DNA of 42,125 bases, taken from contig DEIK01000096.1 in NCBI GenBank assembly GCA_002352425.1, forward strand, positions 1-42,125, read 5' to 3'. Under the pieces are notes generated by a model. That model was not told the origin of the DNA. It did not search any database and worked only from the letters and a program-made list of their open reading frames with translations. Made by a program: the position numbers and the translations under genes. Shown here in pieces: positions 32,638-39,479 of this stretch. How positions within the stretch are numbered: position 1 is the first letter of the stretch; the number at the start of each line of letters is the position of its first letter. Source of the stretch: Rhodobacteraceae bacterium UBA2776 (lineage in GTDB: Bacteria > Pseudomonadota > Alphaproteobacteria > Rhodobacterales > Rhodobacteraceae).

Positions 32638-33648
32638 TTACTCAAGGATCGCATTGATCCGCGCCAATGTGGCCGTGTTCACCGCCACCCCGTTTTGCGT
32701 CGCCTGCCCCCGTTTGGCACCGCGCCCGTCACCGGGCAAATGGGCGTCTGGCTGATCATGGATCGCGGCGACCAGATCGGCCATCCGTTCGCCAAACCCG
32801 CCACCCGAGGTGGCAACAGGGTCAATCGCAATGAAAAACTGGCCGGTTTTTGGCGGCCCACCCACCGTGCCGGAAAAGGGCGACGCATTTATGCCAAGCG
32901 TTGCGCCGGTCATTGCAGCGGCCATCATTTCAACCATCAAGGCGACGCCAACGCCTTTGTATCCCCCCGACGGGGCCATTGAGCCTTTGAGCCCGACATT
33001 GGGGTCTGTGGTCGGATTGCCCTCGGCGTCCAGCGCCCAGCCAACCGGAATGGGGCGCTCTTCGCGGGCGTGTTTCATCACTTCGCTTTTGGCGATGGTG
33101 CTGGCGCTTTGGTCGATCAGGATCATAGGTGTGCCATCTGGCCCTGGGGCCGCGATGGAAAACGGGTTGGTGCCGACCACGGGTTTGGAGCCACCAGAGG
33201 GGGCGATAGAGGCCGGTGCGTTGGTAAAGCCAATCCCCAAAAGTCCGGCTTTGGCCAATTGATGGGTGTGATAGCCCAAAACGCCACAGTTATAGCTGTT
33301 GTTGATCGCCAAAACCGCCACGCCCTGTGCGCGGGCCAAGGGGATCAATTTTTGAAACCCAACGTCGATCGCTGCGTGGGCGAACCCTGTTGCGGCATCA
33401 ACTTTGATGACGCTGGGGCTGGGCTGGGTCAGGACTGGCACGGCTTGGCCATCCACCTTGCCGCAGCCCACATGTTCACAATAGATCGGAATATAAGCGA
33501 GCCCATGGCTGGCCACCCCGTCAGCTTCGGTTGCTGCGGTTGCCACGGCCAAGGGGCGCGCATTGGCTTTTGAGGTGCCGGCGGCCATTAACGCTTTCAT
33601 GGACAGGTCTTCAATTTCGCTCAGGCTTAGGGTTTTGGTTTCTATCAT
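32638..33648 (-). CDS. Ldh-family (malate/L-lactate/sulfolactate dehydrogenase-type) oxidoreductase
   Basis: The 336-residue protein belongs to the Ldh_2 family of NAD(P)-dependent 2-oxoacid or cyclic-imine reductases (malate, ureidoglycolate, 2,3-diketogulonate, piperideine-2-carboxylate). The catalytic His48 is in 'DGVASHGLAYIP', and 'INNSYNCGVLGYH' and 'GTNPFSIAAPGPDG' are typical. The Arg normally found in the SHGxxR motif (position 52) is Tyr here, so substrate carboxylate binding may differ. It is the last gene of the minus-strand operon, 24 bp after the DUF3726 gene. An imine reductase role would suit a pathway with an amine oxidase, but this is inference. Confidence 0.87.
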   Translation of the reverse strand: MIETKTLSLSEIEDLSMKALMAAGTSKANARPLAVATAATEADGVASHGLAYIPIYCEHVGCGKVDGQAVPVLTQPSPSVIKVDAATGFAHAAIDVGFQKLIPLARAQGVAVLAINNSYNCGVLGYHTHQLAKAGLLGIGFTNAPASIAPSGGSKPVVGTNPFSIAAPGPDGTPMILIDQSASTIAKSEVMKHAREERPIPVGWALDAEGNPTTDPNVGLKGSMAPSGGYKGVGVALMVEMMAAAMTGATLGINASPFSGTVGGPPKTGQFFIAIDPVATSGGGFGERMADLVAAIHDQPDAHLPGDGRGAKRGQATQNGVAVNTATLARINAILE

Positions 33649-33672
33649 TATTTCCTCGTTTCAGTCGCCATT

Positions 33673-34317
33673 TCAGTCATTGTCGGACAGGCCCGCGCCC
33701 GCCCCTTTCAGACGGGATTCATCCGTCGCGGGGGCATAGGTGCGATGGGCAAAGTGGCCCAATGCGGCCCAACCCGCGTCACTGGGTGTTGCGCGGGTCT
33801 GCGGTGGATTTTTTGCGCCGATCTGACCTGTGCGTTGGACCGTCACACGGGGTGCTATGTCGATGCTAACGGCACTTTGCGCCCCGCTCAACGCAAGCCC
33901 TTTGCCATCCGTTGTGGCCAAAACCCCATCCCGCGCCACCGTCACCGGACAGCCAAATTGACGCGCCGCATTGGCCGCGAAAGGCAACAGCAAGATCGGT
34001 GCCACGACGTTTACGATACCCACAGATATTTCCGGTCCCACCCCAGCAAAGTCGGACAACGTCGCCCCTGCCATCAAAGGGCAGATCGTACCGGATTGGG
34101 CACGCCATTCCTCGTCGAGAGTTTGCGGGACCATCCATTTGGGATCGGATCCATCTGCCGCCAGCAACGCCACGGCCAGTGCGTTGACACCGTCAATGCC
34201 GTTTGCACATAGCCAGCGGCTGGCCTTGGCGGCTTCCTCGGCCATGCCCCAGCTGTACCCAGCCCCGCGGCTGGCCTTTTTGGCCATCGCTTCGACTTCG
34301 TTCAGCGCAAAATTCAT
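33673..34317 (-). CDS. DUF3726 family protein
   Basis: The 214-residue protein begins 'MNFALNEVEAMAKKASRGAG', a pattern I recognise as DUF3726, a family of unknown function. No membrane segment, signal peptide or catalytic motif is evident; the middle is Gly/Ala/Val-rich ('GIVNVVAPILLLPFAA'). The start at 34317 overlaps the stop of the preceding 562-residue protein gene (ATGA, 34314-34317), so the two are probably made in fixed ratio and may form a complex. An in-frame start at 34341 would lie wholly inside the upstream gene. Confidence 0.78.
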   Translation of the reverse strand: MNFALNEVEAMAKKASRGAGYSWGMAEEAAKASRWLCANGIDGVNALAVALLAADGSDPKWMVPQTLDEEWRAQSGTICPLMAGATLSDFAGVGPEISVGIVNVVAPILLLPFAANAARQFGCPVTVARDGVLATTDGKGLALSGAQSAVSIDIAPRVTVQRTGQIGAKNPPQTRATPSDAGWAALGHFAHRTYAPATDESRLKGAGAGLSDND

Positions 34318-36002
34318 GTTGTCACCTCGGGATAGGCCCAAAGATCGGCGTTATCTAGTGTCAAATCCTGCGGATAGGGCGCGCCTGCGTACATGCATAT
34401 CCTGACCCATCGGTCCGAGCGCGGGTCAAAATGCGTGGCCCCGAAAAACGCCAGTTTGCAGCGCAGGAAATCTATCGGCAACACATCGACCGCAATGGTG
34501 TTGTCGCGAATTTCCGCGTAAGGCGCATCTGCGCTGATCTGGGCGCGGCGGATTGTGTGCCTGTGTTCAGGGTGGGACAGCAAAAATTCCGCAATGGGTT
34601 TGTCATCAGCCCAATCCAGCAGTGCCGCATGGGCCGCCGCCGCATCGCGAGCTGGGGCCAGTGGTTGCTCATAGTCTTTGAGCGGCTCTTCAAACCGCTC
34701 GCCCATACGCGGTTCCAGTTTTTCTTCGGACACATACCACGCCCGCGCACAGTTATCGCGGGCGGCCCAATCCATCGGCAACGCCCAGCCATAACTGGTC
34801 TCGATCAGGCCGCGCACGGAGGCGACGCTCATGGCGCCATCAATGCAAAAGGCTTGGGTGTTGGTGTCGGCCATGGTGTTGGCCAAGCCGTCCACCAGTT
34901 CGCCATATGGCTCAAGGATCAGCGAAGCGAGCAGTTCTTGGCCCTCAAGGCTTAACGCTGATTCAGACCATTTGACCAGACGATCCCACGGGTGGCCTGT
35001 GCGTAGATCGTCATGCGCCACCTGATCTGTCAGGGCGTTCATATCCAGCGTCAAATCGGCCAGTTTGACAATCTGGATCGGATGTTCAGTGTGCCAAGCC
35101 GCCACCAAGGCCTGGCTGCGCTGCAGCAGTTTTTCAAAGGCATTTGCCTCCGTATCGGTGGCGGTTTTAAGCGAGCGCACACGGGCTATCGCCTCTTCAC
35201 GGGCCATGATCCAGTTGTTGAACAAAACCGGATGGTTGACGATGTAAGGGGCCAATCCCAGCCCCGTTGAATTGCCGATGCCCAGACGTTTTGCAATACC
35301 AGGGGCCAAATTGACGGCCTTTTCGCCGCCTTTGGCATGAGCCATGTGGTTGATTAGATCACGCACAAAACCGCGAGTTAAAAACACCGAAAGCATCTCG
35401 GCTTGAAACGGCACAGCCATTTCGGGGCGCGCCGCAAGGGTGTCGTAATCCGCAGCGCCAAGTTTGCCCGACCCATAAACTGCCGTGGTGCGCATCAAGT
35501 AGCCAACTGCGTCCACCTTATCGGCATCTGGTTGGCGCCCCTCTGACAGGCACTCTATAAAATGCGCCCATAGACGCACCGAGCGATTGGCACGAGACAC
35601 AGAGATTTCGGTTTCAGTGACGCGACCCGCCTCTTGCAGCGGAATGTTCTGCGCCAGTCGCGAGATGTCTTCGGACGTTGGGATGCCGTCAAACAGCGTG
35701 AAGGTCGCGTCCCACGCCGTGGCGATCACCCGATCCGAGCGTTGTTCGGGCGGCAAATCATGGCCAAAGGCAATCAAGGAATAGGCCCGTTCTGGCCCCT
35801 GTGCCGTATAGACCGCGTGACCAACCCCTGCTGCATCAAATTCAAAAACGGGGCGCGAAAACACCCAACCCTCGGCCGCCATGCGTCGCGTCAACACCCG
35901 CTGAAAGCTTAGCCTGCATTGATGCATCGAACCCAACCGCGCTAGCCGCATAACATCGCGAGGAGCGCGTCTGGGGATGTGGGTCGGGGGGAAAACGGCC
36001 AT
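34314..36002 (-). CDS. Unrecognised 562-residue cytoplasmic protein
   Basis: I do not recognise this family. The protein is soluble-looking, with no signal or membrane helices, and is rich in Arg, Asp and Trp. It has an N-terminal basic stretch ('HIPRRAPRDVMRLARLG'), a possible alpha/beta region ('YSLIAFGHDLPPEQRSDRVI'), a long helical middle, and a C-terminal part ending 'FDPRSDRWVRICMYAGAPYP'. It starts at 36002 with AGGGA 9 bases upstream, 5 bases after the dipeptidase-like gene, and is ATGA-coupled to DUF3726. Context says it is a pathway component: an enzyme of new type or a large subunit with DUF3726. Confidence 0.85.
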   Translation of the reverse strand: MAVFPPTHIPRRAPRDVMRLARLGSMHQCRLSFQRVLTRRMAAEGWVFSRPVFEFDAAGVGHAVYTAQGPERAYSLIAFGHDLPPEQRSDRVIATAWDATFTLFDGIPTSEDISRLAQNIPLQEAGRVTETEISVSRANRSVRLWAHFIECLSEGRQPDADKVDAVGYLMRTTAVYGSGKLGAADYDTLAARPEMAVPFQAEMLSVFLTRGFVRDLINHMAHAKGGEKAVNLAPGIAKRLGIGNSTGLGLAPYIVNHPVLFNNWIMAREEAIARVRSLKTATDTEANAFEKLLQRSQALVAAWHTEHPIQIVKLADLTLDMNALTDQVAHDDLRTGHPWDRLVKWSESALSLEGQELLASLILEPYGELVDGLANTMADTNTQAFCIDGAMSVASVRGLIETSYGWALPMDWAARDNCARAWYVSEEKLEPRMGERFEEPLKDYEQPLAPARDAAAAHAALLDWADDKPIAEFLLSHPEHRHTIRRAQISADAPYAEIRDNTIAVDVLPIDFLRCKLAFFGATHFDPRSDRWVRICMYAGAPYPQDLTLDNADLWAYPEVTT

Positions 36003-36007
36003 GTCGG

Positions 36008-36982
36008 TTATCCCTGCGGGCCAAAGTTTTCGGCAAAGAACCTGTGCCAATTCCCGCCCATAATGCCAGCGACCTCATCGCTGTTCAGACCCGTTGCGCG
36101 CAGGCCCTGTTCAAGGTTGCCAAAGTCGCGGTTGTCTTGGAACCATGTCGGCATAGCCGGAAAACCTGGCGCTGCCGCCGAGCCTTCACCATAGTCCATT
36201 TCTTTGGTCCAGCGCCCCGTGCGCATCCATTCAACCACGCTGTCGGGCTGGTCCTGACACAGGTCCGACCCAATGCCCAAATGCGTCGCGCCATAGGTAT
36301 CTGCCGTGCGGGCAATCATCTGGCAAAAATCATCCAGTGTGCAGCCGGATTTACCCTTCAGGTGATGCGGATAGAGCGAAAACCCCAGCATGCCGCCACC
36401 AGCCGTCACCGCCGCAATCACATCGGATTTCTTGTTGCGCAATGCGGGCGACCATTCGTGTGGATTGGCGTGGGTGATCGCGATCGGACGCTGCGAAATC
36501 TCGGCGGCCTCAAGGGTGGAGCGATCGGCAGAATGGCTCATGTCGATGACCATGCCGACGCGGTTCATCTCGGCAATCACTTGGCGGCCCATGCGGGTGA
36601 TGCCGCTGTCATCCGTTTCGTAGCAGCCCGTCGCCAACAGGGATTGGTTGTTATAGGTCAGTTGCATGAAGCGCGCGCCAAGGCTGTGCAGGATTTCGAC
36701 CAACCCGATGTCGGATTCAATCGGGCTGGGATTTTGAAAGCCAAAGAAAATGGCAGTGCGCCCAGTTTCACGGGCGCGCTCAATATCGCTGGCCCATTGC
36801 CCTTTCATGATCAAATCCGGGTATTGTTCGAACCAACGGTTCCATTGCTCAAAGTTCAAAACCGTTTCGCGGAAATCCTCATGATAAGCGATGGTGACAT
36901 GGACCGCGTCAACGCCACCCTTACGCATTTGACGGAAAATCTTTTCCGACCAATTGGCATATTGCAGGCCATCTACACGCAT
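36008..36982 (-). CDS. Membrane dipeptidase (peptidase M19)-like protein with missing metal ligands
   Basis: The 324-residue protein has the overall M19 renal-dipeptidase pattern, including 'MVIDMSHSADRS' (His150) and 'IAITHANPHEW' (His171). The N-terminal H-x-D metal motif, normally in 'DGHND', reads 'VDGLQY' (3-8), and the bridging Glu of the 'EGG'-like motif is replaced around 'GFQNPSP' (81-87). Three of five canonical zinc ligands thus appear lost, so it may bind one metal or none and act on a different substrate. There is no signal peptide, so it is cytoplasmic. Its ATG overlaps the stop of the aldehyde dehydrogenase gene by one base (TGATG). Confidence 0.85.
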   Translation of the reverse strand: MRVDGLQYANWSEKIFRQMRKGGVDAVHVTIAYHEDFRETVLNFEQWNRWFEQYPDLIMKGQWASDIERARETGRTAIFFGFQNPSPIESDIGLVEILHSLGARFMQLTYNNQSLLATGCYETDDSGITRMGRQVIAEMNRVGMVIDMSHSADRSTLEAAEISQRPIAITHANPHEWSPALRNKKSDVIAAVTAGGGMLGFSLYPHHLKGKSGCTLDDFCQMIARTADTYGATHLGIGSDLCQDQPDSVVEWMRTGRWTKEMDYGEGSAAAPGFPAMPTWFQDNRDFGNLEQGLRATGLNSDEVAGIMGGNWHRFFAENFGPQG

Positions 36983-38433
36983 CAGAGGGGTGTTCCGGCG
37001 CTGATATAGGCGGTTTTGACGGTGGTGTAGAACTCGGCCGCGGCCTTGCCCTGTTCGCGCGAACCGTAAGAGCTGTCACCGCGACCGCCAAATGGCACGT
37101 GGTAATCGGTACCGGCGGTTGGCAGGTTGACGGTCACAACACCGGTGCGGGCGTTGCGACGGAAATGCGTGGCGCGCGCCAGGTTTTGGGTGACGATACC
37201 CGATGTCAGGCCAAAGTTGGTGTCATTCACCACCGCAAGGGCCTCCTCATAGCTGGCTACTTTGATCACGCAAGTTAGCGGCGCGAACATTTCTTCGCGG
37301 TTGATACGCATATCGTTATTGGTGTTCACGAACACGCCCGGCGACATGTAGAACCCGTCATGTTCCATGTCCAAACGCACGCCACCGCAGGCCAGTTCTG
37401 CACCTTCGCTAAGGCCCAATTCAACATAGGCGAGGTTCTCTTTCAGCTGCTGCGCGCTGACCACAGGCCCCAATTGGGTGCCATCAGACTGCCCATGACC
37501 GACCTTCATGGCCTTGGCCCCTGCCACCAGTTTTTCAACGAATGCATCGTGAATGTCGGCATGCACCACCAGGCGTGACGAGGCCGTGCATTTTTGCCCC
37601 GTGCCACCGAAGGCACCGCCAAGCGCCAGCGTCACCGCAAGGTCAAGGTCGGCGTCGTCCATCACGGCCAAGGCGTTTTTGGAGCCCATTTCCATCTGCA
37701 CCTTGGTCAGGTTCTGGATGGCGGCAGCGGCAATGCCTTTGCCCACGGGAACCGAGCCGGTAAAGCTGATCGCGTCCACTTTGGGGCTTTCGACCATCTG
37801 CTGACCGATGGTCCCGCCCGAGCCCATAACAAGGCTGAACAACCCTTTGGGAACATCCTGTTTGGCGATGATTTCAGTCAGCGCCACAGCCGAAGCCGGC
37901 GTTGCGTTGGCCGGTTTCCACACCACGGCATTGCCATAGCAAAGGGCTGGTGCGATTTTCCACGACGCGGTCGCGGTTGGGAAGTTCCACGGGCTGATCA
38001 CAGCCACAACGCCGACAGGTTCGCGGCGGATGTCGATCTCGACCCCCTCACGCACCGAGTCGGCGTTCTCGCCCAGTTGGCGCAGGCATTCGGCGGCGTA
38101 GTAGGTAAAGAACTGACCGGCGCGGTACACCTCGCCCTTGCCCTCGGCAATCGGCTTGCCCTCTTCGCGGCTGAGCAAGATGCCCAGTTCCTCGGCGCGC
38201 TCCATCATCTCGTTGCCGATGCTCATCAGAACCGCTTGTTTACGCTCCATCCCATAGGCCGCCCATTCGGCTTGGGCCACACGGGCCTGATCCAGCGTGC
38301 GCTGCAAATCGTCCGGGCTGGCCTGTGTAAACATGCCAACCAGGTCGCTCAGATCTGATGGATTGCGGTTTTCAATCTCGCTGATGCCTTTGGTCCATGC
38401 GCCTGCGATGTAGTTCAATTTCGTATCAGTCAT
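36982..38433 (-). CDS. NAD(P)-dependent aldehyde dehydrogenase, 2-oxoglutarate-semialdehyde dehydrogenase-like
   Basis: The 483-residue enzyme has Asn150 ('ISPWNFP'), Glu248 ('QMEMGSKN') and the nucleophile Cys282 ('GGTGQKCTASSR'). The spelling 'MEMGSKN' and 'GQKCTASSRL' recalls bacterial 2-oxoglutarate-semialdehyde (2,5-dioxovalerate) dehydrogenases, but other aldehydes are possible. The start at 38433 has AGGA 8 bases upstream; an in-frame start at 38511 lies in the divergent promoter and adds 26 non-family residues. It is the first gene of the five-gene minus-strand operon and is divergent from a LysR gene that likely controls it. Confidence 0.9.
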   Translation of the reverse strand: MTDTKLNYIAGAWTKGISEIENRNPSDLSDLVGMFTQASPDDLQRTLDQARVAQAEWAAYGMERKQAVLMSIGNEMMERAEELGILLSREEGKPIAEGKGEVYRAGQFFTYYAAECLRQLGENADSVREGVEIDIRREPVGVVAVISPWNFPTATASWKIAPALCYGNAVVWKPANATPASAVALTEIIAKQDVPKGLFSLVMGSGGTIGQQMVESPKVDAISFTGSVPVGKGIAAAAIQNLTKVQMEMGSKNALAVMDDADLDLAVTLALGGAFGGTGQKCTASSRLVVHADIHDAFVEKLVAGAKAMKVGHGQSDGTQLGPVVSAQQLKENLAYVELGLSEGAELACGGVRLDMEHDGFYMSPGVFVNTNNDMRINREEMFAPLTCVIKVASYEEALAVVNDTNFGLTSGIVTQNLARATHFRRNARTGVVTVNLPTAGTDYHVPFGGRGDSSYGSREQGKAAAEFYTTVKTAYISAGTPL

Positions 38434-38447
38434 TTTCAAATCCTGTG

Positions 38448-38460
38448 GCCAAGTGTTGGC
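38448..38460. promoter_or_regulatory. Short inverted repeat in the LysR/aldehyde dehydrogenase divergent promoter
   Basis: GCCAA-GTG-TTGGC (38448-38460) is a perfect 5-bp-arm dyad 15 bp upstream of the aldehyde dehydrogenase start. TCAA-N10-TTGA further towards the LysR gene is a second T-N11-A-like site. Either could bind the LysR protein encoded at 38532. Confidence 0.35.
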
Positions 38461-38531
38461 ACGACAGTGGACTTTGCAGCCCGCATCAGTCAAATATAAA
38501 CTATTGAACAAAATTTCAGGAAAATTGAAAT

Positions 38532-39428
38532 ATGGCGATCAAGATTGAAATGTTGCGCTGTTTTGCAACGGTGGCGCAGGCCGGCAATCTGGCGGAAGCC
38601 GCCAATCGGTTGGGGCGTACCCAGTCTGCGATTTCAATGACACTGAAACAGCTTGAGGACCATTTGGGTCAACGATTATTCGAAAGCGACCGCAAAAACC
38701 GGCTAACGCCGCTTGGCCAACAGGTGTTTGATCTGGCCCAAACCCAATTGCGCCAGTTTGATCACACCGTCAAATCCATCGAAACCTCGGCCAAGTCGCC
38801 AAACGGGTTGATCCGCATTGCGTCGATCCCCTCGGTGGCGGGACTGGTGTTTCCCAGTGCAATTGCAGATTTAACCCGCCGCAATCCGGGTCTAAAGGTC
38901 GAGCTGCGCGACACTGACACGCCACAGGTGATTGATGCGCTGTTACGGGGACAGGCTGATATTGGCGTGGTGTCGGGTCAACACCGGCTAAATGGCATCC
39001 GGCAGGCGCATTTGTTTAGCGATCCGTTTGGCTTGATCTGCGCGCCGGATCATCCGCTGGCCCTGTGCGAAAAACCACCCGCGATAGTCGACGTCGCCCG
39101 CGCCAATTTCATCACAAACAGCTTATGCGGGATGATTGAGTCGCCGGAATTTCAAATGGCTATCGCCGGGTCCAAAGTCGCGATGCACAACACCATGTCG
39201 TTGATCGCGATGATCGGGGCTGGTGGATGGGTGACCGTGTTGCCCAAAACCGTGGTGCCCTACATGAGCCCAAATCTGGTCTTTCGGCCGATCACTGACC
39301 TGTCGCAACAGCGTCACGTCTACCTGCTGATGCGGGAAAAAGCGCCGTTTCAGCAATTCTCGGAGCAGCTATGGCAGTATCTACGCCAATTTGACTGGGA
39401 CCAATCAACAGTGTCAGCGGCCAAATAG
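38532..39428 (+). CDS. LysR-family transcriptional regulator
   Basis: The 298-residue protein has the LysR helix-turn-helix ('MLRCFATVAQAGNLAEAANR', 'TQSAISMTLKQLEDHLGQRLF', residues ~6-56) and the effector domain from ~90 ('GLIRIASIPSVAGLVFPSAI'). It is divergent from the aldehyde-dehydrogenase operon across 98 bp, the classical LysR-target layout, so it most likely controls that operon and perhaps the BCCT gene that converges on it. The effector is unknown. Confidence 0.93.
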   Translation: MAIKIEMLRCFATVAQAGNLAEAANRLGRTQSAISMTLKQLEDHLGQRLFESDRKNRLTPLGQQVFDLAQTQLRQFDHTVKSIETSAKSPNGLIRIASIPSVAGLVFPSAIADLTRRNPGLKVELRDTDTPQVIDALLRGQADIGVVSGQHRLNGIRQAHLFSDPFGLICAPDHPLALCEKPPAIVDVARANFITNSLCGMIESPEFQMAIAGSKVAMHNTMSLIAMIGAGGWVTVLPKTVVPYMSPNLVFRPITDLSQQRHVYLLMREKAPFQQFSEQLWQYLRQFDWDQSTVSAAK

Positions 39429-39430
39429 CA

Positions 39431-39459
39431 AAACGGCGCCAAACTGCTTGGCGCCGTTT
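39431..39459. terminator. Bidirectional terminator between LysR and BCCT genes
   Basis: AAACGGCGCCAA (39431-39442), loop ACTGC, TTGGCGCCGTTT (39448-39459): a perfect 12-bp stem with short T tails on both strands. Confidence 0.88.
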
Positions 39460-39479
39460 ATCGATATCGTCTTGTGTGT

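Noticed and set aside
32638..33573. Long + strand frames opposite the Ldh-family gene
   Set aside because: They are shadow frames of a well-recognised minus-strand gene and lack starts or domains.
36982..38511. Aldehyde dehydrogenase starting at 38511
   Set aside because: The extra 26 residues lie in the divergent promoter region and have no family counterpart; 38433 has a ribosome-binding site.
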